NCBI GenBank assembly: GCA_947475205.1
Contig: CANJNG010000017.1
Span: 1 to 41,996, forward strand
Length of the DNA: 41,996 bases
Direction: 5' to 3'
From: Bacteroidota bacterium
GTDB taxonomy: Bacteria; Bacteroidota; Bacteroidia; JAIBAJ01
The number at the start of each line of letters is the position of its first letter. The first letter of the stretch is position 1. Shown here in pieces: positions 25,973-34,648 of the stretch. The translations under genes and the position numbers were made by a program. The notes below the pieces were generated by a model. It made no database searches. It worked only from the letters and a program-made list of their open reading frames with translations, and was not told the DNA's origin.

Positions 25973-26326
25973 GCATAAGTAATATTCCCTTTCACACAAG
26001 GCAGTGAGCGATGAAGTGCTTACCCATGCCATTTCAAAATTTGCACCTTTTAAAAAAATTGGGTACGGCCTGTTTGACCTCCCACGCCCTTCTCAAAAGT
26101 TTTAGTTTCGGTTTTCAGGCATTCCCTATTTCGGGCAAACCAAATCAGGAGTTATCCCAAAAGCATAAATTCAAGTAGCCAACAAAAGGAGTAAAAGCAA
26201 TTTTGCACCACGGTTAACAGAAGTAATAAGCCATTATACTTTATCGAGAAAGTAGGAGAATTGTAAGTAATTGTACCTTATTTGTACCCCAAATACATAA
26301 TTCATTGCAAATGAAAGGTAATTACT
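25973..26326. other. non-coding right end of the element
   Basis: About 350 bases with no supported gene. The distal part holds the TTGTACC repeats. The rest shows no strong hairpin or repeat that I could identify by eye. It is the natural counterpart of the non-coding left end at 14214-14449. Confidence 0.6.
26271..26290. repeat. right TTGTACC repeats, candidate integrase arm sites
   Basis: TTGTACCTTAT (26271-26281) is identical to 14349-14359, and TTTGTACCCC (26281-26290) follows at once. Both lie 37-56 bases inside the right core site and in the same orientation as the left copies. Confidence 0.5.
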
Positions 26327-26344
26327 TTCTGTATCGGGAAATAG
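26327..26344 (+). other. right attachment site (attR), synonymous copy of the mnmE end
   Basis: TTCTGTATCGGGAAATAG would encode FCIGK-stop, exactly the last residues of MnmE, yet differs from the resident codons at four third positions. No other mnmE sequence precedes it. This is expected of an attachment site that combines host and element sequence. Confidence 0.8.
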
Positions 26345-26433
26345 GAAGCAAATTCTTCAGTCTTTGTTAGTTAAGGTTTACCTTTTTCATTTCCTAAACT
26401 TTTCCTTCCTTTGTATTTCATTCCAATCCCCCT

Positions 26434-26922
26434 TTGTCCGACCACTACCAAATATTAGGCGTTAGCCAAACGGCGGGCAAAGAAGACATCAAACGGGCAT
26501 ATCGCAAGCAGGCCAAGTTGCACCATCCAGATGTAAATCCCGGAAAATCGGAAGAACGTTTTAAGCAAATTGCAGAAGCCTATCAAATACTTTCTAATTC
26601 GGGTTTGCGATATTCTTATGATTTAAAGCTAAACCGCAAAGCCCGAAATATTCATCGCCCTAAAGCTGATGCAAAACCGACGGACACCCAATCGTTTTAT
26701 CGGCAATATAATTACTATGCTAAAAAGGAGAAGATTGGTGATTTACCCCCGTATTTATTGAAACCGTTTTTCTACTGTATATTTTTTCTGGGAGTTGTTA
26801 TGGTTTTTGTCCCCATTTTTGCGGTGCAACGTTCGGTGGCCGACTATTGGGGAACTTTAATTATGATTCCATTCGGATGTTCCATTATTTGGATTAGTGT
26901 TAAACAGCTTAATTTTTTTTAG
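26434..26922 (+). CDS. J-domain membrane protein
   Basis: A 162-residue protein with an N-terminal J domain (HYQILGVSQTAGKEDIKRAY, HPD at residues 31-33, FKQIAEAYQILSN) that would stimulate an Hsp70 partner. Two membrane helices follow (about 112-133 and 136-157). It therefore probably recruits DnaK to the inner membrane. It lacks the Gly/Phe and zinc regions of DnaJ itself. The start is a TTG at 26434, since no ATG precedes the J domain in frame. TTCCTTTG at 26406-26413 is a one-mismatch -7 element, lying outside the mobile element. It abuts the biotinyl-domain gene with no gap. Confidence 0.88.
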   Translation: MSDHYQILGVSQTAGKEDIKRAYRKQAKLHHPDVNPGKSEERFKQIAEAYQILSNSGLRYSYDLKLNRKARNIHRPKADAKPTDTQSFYRQYNYYAKKEKIGDLPPYLLKPFFYCIFFLGVVMVFVPIFAVQRSVADYWGTLIMIPFGCSIIWISVKQLNFF

Positions 26923-27429
26923 ATGAGCAAAAAATATGTAGTTACAGCTACAAGCGGAAATGCCAATGAGGTTAATGTTTCAAATGGTTTGTTTTCTGAT
27001 AATGAAAAGAATGAAATTGAAATTGTAAAGCACAAAGGCGATAATTTCACGGTAAAGATTGGCAATGAGACCCTGAAAGCCGACCTGCTCTATGCGGAAT
27101 ATACTGCTAAAACGTTTACCATTTCGGTAAACAATCATCGCTATAAACTGCAAGCCGCCGATGAATTTGATTTATTGCTCAAGCAATTGGGAATTGATAC
27201 TTCCGGTTCTGCTCAAATAAAAGAACTTAAAGCTCCGATGCCGGGAATGGTGTTGAATATATTTGTGTCGCCCGGCGATAAGGTAAACAAAGGCGATAAC
27301 CTAGTTTTGCTCGAAGCCATGAAAATGGAAAACAGCATTAAATCGCCCGGTGCGGGAACGATTAAGCAGGTATTGGCCGTAAAAGGTAAAGCCGTGGAGA
27401 AGAATCAGATTTTGATTGAATTTGAGTAA
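26923..27429 (+). CDS. biotin carboxyl carrier-type protein
   Basis: A 168-residue protein ending in a biotinyl domain: [22 protein letters not shown], then EAMKMEN with the biotin-accepting Lys134, then a closing ILIEFE. The first 90 residues match the N-terminal region seen in acyl-CoA carboxylase and decarboxylase biotinyl subunits of Bacteroidota. It should carry CO2 for a propionyl-, methylmalonyl- or acetyl-CoA-type carboxylase, but no carboxylase subunit is encoded nearby. It follows the J-domain gene directly and precedes the threonine aldolase by 20 bases. Confidence 0.9.
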   Translation: MSKKYVVTATSGNANEVNVSNGLFSDNEKNEIEIVKHKGDNFTVKIGNETLKADLLYAEYTAKTFTISVNNHRYKLQAADEFDLLLKQLGIDTSGSAQIKELKAPMPGMVLNIFVSPGDKVNKGDNLVLLEAMKMENSIKSPGAGTIKQVLAVKGKAVEKNQILIEFE

Positions 27430-27449
27430 TTAAGAACGCCTTATTATCC

Positions 27450-28466
27450 ATGCTCATAGACCTGCGTTCCGATACTGTTACCCGCCCATCACCTGCTATG
27501 CTTGACTTTATGTTTAAAGCAAAGGTTGGCGATGATGTTTTTGGGGAAGACCCCACCGTTAACCTGCTTGAAACAAAAGTAGCGGCGATGTTTGGCATGG
27601 AGGCTGCCCTATTTGTCCCGTCAGGAACAATGAGTAATCAAATTGCAGTAAATGTACATTGCCGCCCCGGCGATGAGGTTATTTGCGATATTAATTCACA
27701 CATTTATCAATACGAAGGTGGGGGACTGGCAGCAAACAGTGGTGTACAGGTAAAACTTTTAGAAGGAAACCGAGGGCGGATTTCGGCAGAAATGGTAAAA
27801 AATGCCGTAAACGGTAACTTCGACTGGCTTACAAAAAGTACCTTAGTAGTAGTAGAAAATACCTGCAATAAAGCCGGAGGGAGTGTTTACAGTTTAGAAA
27901 ACTTAAAAGAACTCTCCACCTTTTGCAAACAGGCAAATCTTAAATTTCATTTGGATGGGGCTCGAATTTTCAACGCCTTAGCCGCTCAAAACCTAAAAGC
28001 CGAAAATCTTAAAGGGATATTCGACAGCATATCGGTTTGTTTATCCAAAGGATTGGGCAGCCCGGTGGGTTCGGTGCTGTTAGGAAGCAAAGAATTTATC
28101 ACTCAGGCTCGCCGGGTTCGCAAACGCTGGGGCGGCGGAATGCGGCAGGCAGGTTATTTGGCAGCAGCCGGAATTTTTTCTTTAGATAACAATATGGAGC
28201 GACTAAAAGAAGACCACCTAAATGCTCAAAAAATCAAGGCAAGTTTGGAAAGGAAAAGTTTCGTAAAAGAAGTGCTTCCGGTGGAAACAAATATTGTCAT
28301 TTTTAGGCTTACGGAAGAACTGAGTGTTTCGGCGTTTTTAAAACACCTCGAAAGCAAAGAAATGAAAGCAATTCAGTTTGGTTATGATACAGTTAGGATG
28401 ATTACGCATTTGGATATTTCGGCAGAAAGCGTTGAAAAGGTCTGCAATGAACTGCAGTTAATGTAA
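27450..28466 (+). CDS. low-specificity L-threonine aldolase
   Basis: PLP-dependent fold-type I enzyme of 338 residues that splits L-threonine or L-allo-threonine into glycine and acetaldehyde. Family marks are [17 protein letters not shown] at the start, [13 protein letters not shown], the [10 protein letters not shown] block, HLDGARIFN (the PLP-pyridine Asp), and the Schiff-base Lys200 in [14 protein letters not shown]. Length is normal. It is the last gene of a tight run beginning at 26434. Aspartokinase and threonine dehydratase lie 2-4 kb downstream on the other strand. Confidence 0.95.
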   Translation: MLIDLRSDTVTRPSPAMLDFMFKAKVGDDVFGEDPTVNLLETKVAAMFGMEAALFVPSGTMSNQIAVNVHCRPGDEVICDINSHIYQYEGGGLAANSGVQVKLLEGNRGRISAEMVKNAVNGNFDWLTKSTLVVVENTCNKAGGSVYSLENLKELSTFCKQANLKFHLDGARIFNALAAQNLKAENLKGIFDSISVCLSKGLGSPVGSVLLGSKEFITQARRVRKRWGGGMRQAGYLAAAGIFSLDNNMERLKEDHLNAQKIKASLERKSFVKEVLPVETNIVIFRLTEELSVSAFLKHLESKEMKAIQFGYDTVRMITHLDISAESVEKVCNELQLM

Positions 28467-28846
28467 GGAAAAAGCAGGTTTTAGGGCATACTAAGAACTG
28501 TGGATTTCAGGAAATTTTAGTGTAATTTTGTTTTGACATTCCAATAAAAGTTCTATACTTTTACGCTCACATCCTGAAATGCCCGAAACAATGCCTAAAC
28601 CCTTTGAAGATAAACTCCCGAAAATGGAAATTTAGATGTACTTTCTGAATTAGTTTTTTGTGAAAATTCAATAACCCAAAATATGTTGGAATAGAATTGC
28701 GTGTGTTATTTTTTGAATTTAATTTTGGGTGTATTTAATTTGTTTGATTGAATGATTTTGGATTTTGCCAAATACTATCAAAGTTATTACCTTAATCTAT
28801 AACTCTTGAGGTTTCAATGTGTCCTTTTTTTTACTAACGAATTCCA
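28467..28846. other. non-coding region with a possible short peptide
   Basis: About 380 bases without a supported gene. An 18-codon frame (28579-28635, starting MPETMPKPFEDK) lies behind TATACTTTTAC with a TTTTGACA-like sequence about 25 bases further up, which together look like a promoter. CCCAAAAT near 28676 and ATTTTGGG near 28723 could pair. I do not call a gene. Confidence 0.4.
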
Positions 28847-28854
28847 TACCTTTG
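28847..28854 (+). promoter_or_regulatory. -7 promoter element that decides the 28869 start
   Basis: TACCTTTG is a perfect TAnnTTTG match. Transcription would begin near 28859, downstream of the TTG at 28806, so translation must start at the ATG at 28869. Confidence 0.55.
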
Positions 28855-28868
28855 GCTCTTACCACAGT

Positions 28869-30308
28869 ATGAACCCAAAGTCGCATTTACCCTTTCTTCT
28901 TAATGCGACACTATCGCTCGGCTTTTCATTCTCCCTTTTTGCCCAATCTCAAATTAAAGGCAGAGTGCTTGATGAGGCCGGAAGACCGGCTTTTGAGGTA
29001 AATGTAATGGAAGCCCAAACCCAGCTTGGCACCATCACCGACCGGAAAGGAAATTTCAGCCTAAACCTTTCCCAAACGCCCTCCACTATTTTAATTTACG
29101 CAGCGGCATACCGAACCCAGTTTCACCGCATTCCGGCAAACGACACGGCTTTTATAGCCATAACCCTTGAACATAAATCGGATGAAGCAGATTACGCTTT
29201 AGAAAAGACCCCAATGATGAATAAGCTGGTATGCTGTGGTGGGGTTAAGCGGAATGTGGTTGATTATGATATTCAGGATTCCATTATTTGGGTGTCGTAT
29301 AGCTACTTAGAGCGAAACCAAATAAAAGCCCTTAATCTGAATCTGAAACCTGCCTTCACCCTAAACCTGCCTCAGGGAAACTTTCCTTTTGAAAAAGACC
29401 GATACAATAATGTTTATCTGTTGGCAAGCGATTCGGCCTATTTCTGCAAACTGCTTAATACCGAAGAACAGCTGCTAAAAGATATGTACACAAAAAGAGT
29501 GTTTAAGCGTAAAACCGAAAGCGAAGTCGCCGTTTCGGACAATTGCATTCTCAATAAAGGTAATTCGATGGTTACAGCTATTTATTCGCCTTATGGACCA
29601 CGATATAGAAAATGGCAAGCTTTGAGTTCGTCAAATTATACTTTATATAATGGAGGTCAATATTTTAATTCAAAAAATGCACTTAAAGACCCTAAGCATA
29701 AACAATTGAATTATACCAACGATAATATATATTCAAGACGTAAATTACGACCGCCATCTCAGCAGTTTACCGACCGCTTTATTGCAGATATAAACTATTG
29801 GATAACTGATACCGCAGAATCATTTAATAAACCAATATACTCCTATAGTCCTTTTGTGTTTTACGACCGTTTTGGCGATTTATTTTACCGGAAGAAAGAC
29901 CCTGATGGTCATGGCAGCATCCTAACTCAGGCTTACATAATTCAAGACCTGATATATATCTTTAACTTAAATGAGGATTCAATTTATGTGTTCAACAAAA
30001 GCGGGCAACGGCTAAAACATTTCAAATTCAGAAGCTTTAACCCCGATTTAGATTCCGGACCTTTGGTTTTCTGGAATCGGGAGTTAATCTTAAATGAGGA
30101 ACACACCAAGGTTTTCTTTAAATTTGAACGGGAGAATATAATTCGCATAAAAGAAGTGAATCTTGAAACGGGTTGGACAAGCAGCGATTTTCAAATCCAA
30201 AATTTCTTCTCGCCCTCCATATTCCGCATAAAGGGAAACTACGTTTACTTTATGGCAAAAGAAAAAGGCATAGACCGAAGGCTACTATACAGAGAGAAAA
30301 TGGAATAA
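28869..30308 (+). CDS. exported protein with CarboxypepD_reg-like domain
   Basis: A 479-residue protein from the ATG at 28869, which gives a proper signal peptide (LPFLLNATLSLGFSFSLFAQ). The longer frame from a TTG at 28806 begins upstream of the likely transcription start. The first mature domain (IKGRVLDEAGRPAFEVNVMEAQ, GTITDRKGNFSLNL) is a carboxypeptidase regulatory-like beta-sandwich, common at the N-termini of Bacteroidota envelope proteins. The remaining 370 residues have repeated short strands (YNNVYLLASDSAYFCKLL, IYIFNLNEDSIYVFNKSG) suggesting a beta-propeller. No SusC-type barrel or sorting domain is present. Function unknown. Confidence 0.78.
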   Translation: MNPKSHLPFLLNATLSLGFSFSLFAQSQIKGRVLDEAGRPAFEVNVMEAQTQLGTITDRKGNFSLNLSQTPSTILIYAAAYRTQFHRIPANDTAFIAITLEHKSDEADYALEKTPMMNKLVCCGGVKRNVVDYDIQDSIIWVSYSYLERNQIKALNLNLKPAFTLNLPQGNFPFEKDRYNNVYLLASDSAYFCKLLNTEEQLLKDMYTKRVFKRKTESEVAVSDNCILNKGNSMVTAIYSPYGPRYRKWQALSSSNYTLYNGGQYFNSKNALKDPKHKQLNYTNDNIYSRRKLRPPSQQFTDRFIADINYWITDTAESFNKPIYSYSPFVFYDRFGDLFYRKKDPDGHGSILTQAYIIQDLIYIFNLNEDSIYVFNKSGQRLKHFKFRSFNPDLDSGPLVFWNRELILNEEHTKVFFKFERENIIRIKEVNLETGWTSSDFQIQNFFSPSIFRIKGNYVYFMAKEKGIDRRLLYREKME

Positions 30309-30321
30309 TTTGGGGGGAGTT

Positions 30322-31593
30322 TTATTCCATTCGCTTCACCACCATCTGAATGGTTTCTCCGGCTTTCATTTCAAGTAGAAGTTGCTTGCCTTTTAGTAGC
30401 CTATCAATAGTAGTTTGATTAAAGTAGCGGATGGTGATGAGTTCGATATTTGTTTGGTTAGAAACGTTGTAAGATTTATTAAGTTCAGCTATAATGGCCG
30501 GAATCTTAAACTCGTCTGCCGAAACCGAAACCGAAAAACTAACGGCTGAGTTTTGCATGAAGTTAATTTTTACACCATTTTCGGCAAATACTCCAAATAT
30601 CTCTGCCAAGTGGTCTTCCACGATAAAGGAGAAATCGCGAGTGGTGATGGAAATCAAAACCTGATTAAGTTTGAAAATAAAGGAAGGTACCGGCAAAGGA
30701 TTTTGTTCCTGATTGATAACCGTACCTGCATTTTCGGGATTTAGAAACGATTTTACATGGAGCGGTATATTCTTATTTCGAATAGGTTGAATGGTTTTGG
30801 GGTGAATTACTCCCGCTCCGAAATAAGCCAGTTCAATGGCATCTTCAAACGAAATCTGGTTAAGCATAACCGTTCCTGAAAAGAACTTGGGGTCAGCATT
30901 AAGCACCCCGGGTACATCTTTCCAGATAGTAACATTATCGGCATTGAGACAATGTGCAAATATGGAAGCCGTGTAATCGGAGCCCTCTCGCCCAAGAGTG
31001 GACGTAAAGTTTTCGGAAGTAACCCCAACAAAACCTTGCACTACTGCAATAAAATTAGGGTTTGCATTTATTTGAGGAATCAGCAGCTCGTCAATAGCTC
31101 GCTGAGTTTCTTTCCAATCAATACGGGCTTCACGCCAGGTGTCATCCGTTTTTATGTAATCACGAGCTTCGAGCCAATGTGTTTTTCGCGATTTGTTTAA
31201 GTATGCAGCCACGATTTTGGTAGAAACCAATTCACCAAGGCTTACAATTTGATCGTAATGAAAATCGTAGCCTTTTATGGGGGAATCTTCTAAATCCCAC
31301 TCCAATGCTGCAAAGCATTCCTCTAAATCGGCATAGATTACATCGTCTAGGTCAGGAAATAGGGCATTGGCTATTTCCAAATGATAGTTCTTTACTTCAG
31401 CTAATAAAGGCTTAGGGTCGGTTGTTTTGTAAAAATATGCTTCGGCAACTTTCTCTAAAGCGTTGGTGGTTTTACCCATAGCAGACACCACAATGATTAA
31501 GGGTGGATGAGCGAAACCGGTTACTATTCTGTCTAAATTCCTTACTCCATCAGCATCCTTAACCGATGCACCACCAAACTTAAATATCTGCAT
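30322..31593 (-). CDS. aspartate kinase, monofunctional
   Basis: A 423-residue aspartokinase that phosphorylates L-aspartate at the entry to lysine, methionine and threonine synthesis. Signatures are KFGGASVKDADGVRNL at the start, SAMGKTTNAL, GELVSTKI, TLGREGSDYTA, the IWKDVPGVLNADPKFF block, and AYFGAGVIHPKTIQP. The last 120 residues should hold the paired ACT domains that give end-product control; they are shorter and less typical than in LysC, so the feedback ligand is uncertain. No homoserine dehydrogenase is fused. It follows the threonine dehydratase gene by 33 bases on the same strand, so the two may share a transcript. Confidence 0.95.
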   Translation of the reverse strand: MQIFKFGGASVKDADGVRNLDRIVTGFAHPPLIIVVSAMGKTTNALEKVAEAYFYKTTDPKPLLAEVKNYHLEIANALFPDLDDVIYADLEECFAALEWDLEDSPIKGYDFHYDQIVSLGELVSTKIVAAYLNKSRKTHWLEARDYIKTDDTWREARIDWKETQRAIDELLIPQINANPNFIAVVQGFVGVTSENFTSTLGREGSDYTASIFAHCLNADNVTIWKDVPGVLNADPKFFSGTVMLNQISFEDAIELAYFGAGVIHPKTIQPIRNKNIPLHVKSFLNPENAGTVINQEQNPLPVPSFIFKLNQVLISITTRDFSFIVEDHLAEIFGVFAENGVKINFMQNSAVSFSVSVSADEFKIPAIIAELNKSYNVSNQTNIELITIRYFNQTTIDRLLKGKQLLLEMKAGETIQMVVKRME

Positions 31594-31626
31594 TTGCCTT
31601 CCTAAAATTATGGGGCGAAGTTAGGG

Positions 31627-32589
31627 TCAATTGAATTTAAACTCATCGAAGTCCACATTTCCACCACTAATAATTATTCCAACATTGGTAGTAGCGAACA
31701 CCTCCTTATTCTTCAATACGACAGCAAAAGCAACTGCACTTGATGGTTCAATAATTATTTTCATACGTTCCCAAACCAACCGCATTGCAGCTTTTGTTTC
31801 CTCATCATTCACGGTATAGATGGCCGAAACCCGCTCCTGAATAATGGCAAAGGTTTTAGGGCTTAGCGAGGTAAGCAACCCATCGGCAATGGTTTTAGGA
31901 TTTATGGAAGGCAACAGTTTTCCTTCATAAAATGATTTAAAAGCATCATTTGCTCCTTCGGGTTCTGCTGCTATAACTTTTGTTTTTGGGGAGAAATAAT
32001 GGGCTGAAAGTGAAGTGCCGCTAAGCAATCCACCGCCGCCAACCGGAGCAATTATATAATCCAAGTTCGGAATATCTTCTATCAATTCCTTTGCTGCTGT
32101 TGCCTGTCCGGCAATAACCGAATAATTATCGAAAGGGTGGATAAAGGTGGCTTTAGTTCTTTGCACAACGGCTTCTAATGTTGATTCCCGAGCTGCTAAT
32201 GTCGGCTCGCATTCAATAATTTCTGCCCCATAACCGGCTACTGCATTTTTCTTCACCTTGGGAGCATTTGACGGCATTACGATATATGCTTTAGTGCCAA
32301 ATGTTCGAGCTGCTAAAGCCAGGGCTGCGGCATGGTTTCCACTGCTATGCGTTGCAACTCCATGCTTAAGATCATTTTCCGAAAGTCGAGCCACAGCATT
32401 AGTAGCTCCCCGCATCTTAAAAGCTCCTACTTTCTGAAAGTTCTCACATTTAAAATGCAAATTACACCCTGCAATTTCATCCAATAAAACACTTGTTAAT
32501 ACGGGAGTCCGGTGTATATATCGGCCAATTAAATTATGGCTTTCAAAAATATCTTCGGAGGAAGGAACAGAGGAGAGCGAAACTGACAT
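31627..32589 (-). CDS. threonine/serine dehydratase, PLP fold-type II
   Basis: A 320-residue enzyme of the threonine ammonia-lyase/serine racemase group. Motifs are IHRTPVLTS, the Schiff-base Lys58 in VGAFKMRGA, HSSGNHAAALA, the Gly-rich PLP-phosphate loop VGGGGLLSG, and a closing IIISGGNVD. It lacks the regulatory C-terminal domain of biosynthetic IlvA, so it is either a catabolic threonine/serine dehydratase or a serine racemase-type enzyme; sequence alone does not settle which. It lies just upstream of aspartokinase, linking threonine use with aspartate-family synthesis. It is divergent from dut, with about 80 bases between them. Confidence 0.93.
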   Translation of the reverse strand: MSVSLSSVPSSEDIFESHNLIGRYIHRTPVLTSVLLDEIAGCNLHFKCENFQKVGAFKMRGATNAVARLSENDLKHGVATHSSGNHAAALALAARTFGTKAYIVMPSNAPKVKKNAVAGYGAEIIECEPTLAARESTLEAVVQRTKATFIHPFDNYSVIAGQATAAKELIEDIPNLDYIIAPVGGGGLLSGTSLSAHYFSPKTKVIAAEPEGANDAFKSFYEGKLLPSINPKTIADGLLTSLSPKTFAIIQERVSAIYTVNDEETKAAMRLVWERMKIIIEPSSAVAFAVVLKNKEVFATTNVGIIISGGNVDFDEFKFN

Positions 32590-32671
32590 TAACTGTTTTT
32601 GGCAAAGAAAAGAAATACGTAGTTTTTGTGCATTTAAAAATCAAAGCTATTTTCGCCACTGAAAATTTCCG

Positions 32672-33103
32672 ATGCAAATAAACATCATCAACCGCTCCCA
32701 CCATACGCTTCCGGCCTACGAAACTCCACTTGCTTCCGGAATGGATTTACGGGCAAATTTGTTTTCGCCTATAGAACTTAAACCTTTGGAAAGGTCGATG
32801 GTTTCCACCGGATTGTTTGTTGAAATTCCTTCAGGTTATGAAGCTCAGATTCGTCCCCGAAGTGGATTGGCAGCAAAAAAAGGTGTTACTGTACTTAACT
32901 CACCCGGAACCATTGATGCCGATTATCGCGGCGAAATAAAGGTAATCCTTGTAAATTTATCGAACGAAACTTTTGTAATTAACGATGGCGAACGCATTGC
33001 TCAAATGGTGATTGCCAAACACGAACGTGCCGAATGGGTTGGAGTAGCCAGCCTCAACGAAACCGAACGCGGGCAAGGCGGATTTGGAAGCACGGGACAA
33101 TAA
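32672..33103 (+). CDS. dut: dUTP diphosphatase
   Basis: Trimeric dUTPase of 143 residues, converting dUTP to dUMP and pyrophosphate to keep uracil out of DNA and supply dTMP synthesis. The five family motifs are in order: [10 protein letters not shown] (1), [11 protein letters not shown] (2), [17 protein letters not shown] (3, catalytic Asp), [10 protein letters not shown] (4) and [10 protein letters not shown] (5, P-loop-like tail). Complete and of normal length. It is divergent from the threonine dehydratase gene. Confidence 0.97.
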   Translation: MQINIINRSHHTLPAYETPLASGMDLRANLFSPIELKPLERSMVSTGLFVEIPSGYEAQIRPRSGLAAKKGVTVLNSPGTIDADYRGEIKVILVNLSNETFVINDGERIAQMVIAKHERAEWVGVASLNETERGQGGFGSTGQ

Positions 33104-33226
33104 TTGATAACGGCAAAGCCCTCTTGGCTTCAATTAAAAACAAAATACATTTAGACAAAATTGATAATGAACAATTGACAATTCGTGCGTCAGCTAAAAC
33201 TTTAAACTTTGAACATTAAACTTAAA

Positions 33227-34612
33227 ATGAAACTCTTTACATTTCTCTGCTTTTTAGCACCATTTCAACTATTTGCACAATCCGAAGTAGTTTCGGGGAA
33301 AATAGCCGACTGGAATACCGGATCTGCCGGAAAGTTATTCATGCATAAAATAACCGGCTCCGATAGTTTACTGCTCGATTCGGTGCAGGTTTCGCCGCAG
33401 GGTGAGTTTTCGTTTAAAGCTAAAAGCTATTACAAACCGGGCGAATATGTATTAAGCACAAAGGGAGGAAAAGGGAACTATTTTTTAGGAGAAGCCACCA
33501 CAGTGAAGTTTTCGGGCAATTTGCAACAGTATCAAAACGGTTTTGCTCAGGTAAGTGGCGGGAAAGAAAACCAACTTTACCGTCAGATTTTGGCCAAGCA
33601 TAAACGCTTGACATTCTTCCAAGATTCGATAAAACGGGCTGTAGAGCGTTTTGATATGTTCGACGAGAAGTTCACTACCAAAACCGGTAAGATGAAACAA
33701 ACTGCTCGCGATTCGGTAAAGGTTTTTAATAAATATATCAACGAAATTCAAAGCAAAGAAAAAGGAAGTTTTGCGGCTGAAGTGGTAGGGCAATTGCTTA
33801 AATCAGCCATTAAGGACGAGTTGGTTCAATGGGATACACTCTATGACAACAACCTCTCGTTTCAGTATAACAAATACTTTATGTATGTAAATTTTGCTGA
33901 TGGCCGGGTTGCCAATAGCCGTTTTCTTTTCCCAAAAATAAAGGAATATTTTACCCAATACGTTAAACGCACTGATGAGAATTTCAAAAAAACGATTAAA
34001 AAGGTTTTTGAACTATCGAATGCTAATGGCGAGGTTAAACATGAGGTGAACGGGATGATTATGAAGCATTTTATCGAAACTACAAATATCCCGATTGTAA
34101 CCTGGCTTAAAAATGAAGGCTTTACCGATTGCGAAGCTCCTGAAATTAGTGCCAAAGACAAAATGAAAATGGACAGGATGGAACGCCTTTCCCCCGGAAA
34201 AGTATCGCCCGATGTGGAATTGCCCAACACGAACGATGTGCCAACCAAGCTAAGCTCCATTAAAGGAAAGAAAGCCGTAGTGGTTATGTTTTGGGCTTCG
34301 TGGTGCCACCACTGCTTACAGGAAACTCCGAAGATTCACGAAATGTATAAGAACTACAAAAAGCAAGGCTTAGAAGTTTATGCTATTTCGCTCGATAGTA
34401 AGAAAGAAGATTGGATTGATGCCGTGAAGAAAATGGGATTTGAATGGATAAACGTTTCGGATTTGCTGCGTTGGGAATCGCCTGCCGCTCGGAAATTCAT
34501 GGTAGCCGGAACGCCAACAATTTATATTTTGGACGATACATTTACTATCAAGAGTATTGTGAAAACCTATCAAGGATTGAAAGAGGAATTGGATGAAATG
34601 GGGTTTAAATAA
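33227..34612 (+). CDS. TlpA-like thioredoxin with DUF4369-like N-terminal domain
   Basis: A 461-residue exported disulfide oxidoreductase-like protein. I chose the ATG at 33227, which gives a clean signal peptide (KLFTFLCFLAPFQLFAQ), over the TTG at 33209. The N-terminal 110 residues (VVSGKIADWNTGSAGKLFMHK, YFLGEATTVKFSG) match the DUF4369-type domain. A long helical middle follows, and then a thioredoxin fold with SPDVELPNTNDVPTKLSSIKG, the CxxC Cys360-His-His-Cys363 in WASWCHHCLQE, and the cis-Pro region AGTPTIYILDD. Such periplasmic proteins in Bacteroidota are thought to reduce or handle envelope thiols. Substrate unknown. Confidence 0.92.
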   Translation: MKLFTFLCFLAPFQLFAQSEVVSGKIADWNTGSAGKLFMHKITGSDSLLLDSVQVSPQGEFSFKAKSYYKPGEYVLSTKGGKGNYFLGEATTVKFSGNLQQYQNGFAQVSGGKENQLYRQILAKHKRLTFFQDSIKRAVERFDMFDEKFTTKTGKMKQTARDSVKVFNKYINEIQSKEKGSFAAEVVGQLLKSAIKDELVQWDTLYDNNLSFQYNKYFMYVNFADGRVANSRFLFPKIKEYFTQYVKRTDENFKKTIKKVFELSNANGEVKHEVNGMIMKHFIETTNIPIVTWLKNEGFTDCEAPEISAKDKMKMDRMERLSPGKVSPDVELPNTNDVPTKLSSIKGKKAVVVMFWASWCHHCLQETPKIHEMYKNYKKQGLEVYAISLDSKKEDWIDAVKKMGFEWINVSDLLRWESPAARKFMVAGTPTIYILDDTFTIKSIVKTYQGLKEELDEMGFK

Positions 34613-34648
34613 AATTCGATACGATTTTCACAGATAAAGAAAAGATAT

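Larger units (their letters stand above)
14196..26344. mobile_element. integrated element in the 3' end of mnmE, about 12.1 kb
   Basis: Bounded by two imperfect 18-bp direct repeats of the mnmE terminal codons. It carries a tyrosine recombinase near the left end, two or three HTH proteins of excisionase type, a RecA-like ATPase, an iteron-like array, a zinc-finger/toprim protein, and membrane-protein cargo. The gene order (recombinase, small HTH proteins, ATPase, primase-like protein) resembles the core of mobilisable Bacteroides units such as NBU1, but no mobilisation gene is present. The interior is visibly AT-richer than the flanks, most clearly at 21.7-24.8 kb. All genes read left to right. 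The boundaries are the repeats themselves; the exact crossover point is unknown. Confidence 0.88.

Noticed and set aside
14196-26344. CRISPR, tRNA attachment site or phage structural genes in the element
   Set aside because: No spaced identical repeats of CRISPR type, no tRNA-like cloverleaf at either end, and no capsid, portal or terminase motif seen.
30300-30325. GGAATAA...TTATTCC hairpin between convergent genes as a terminator
   Set aside because: Only seven weak pairs and no T-tract that fits; too little to call.
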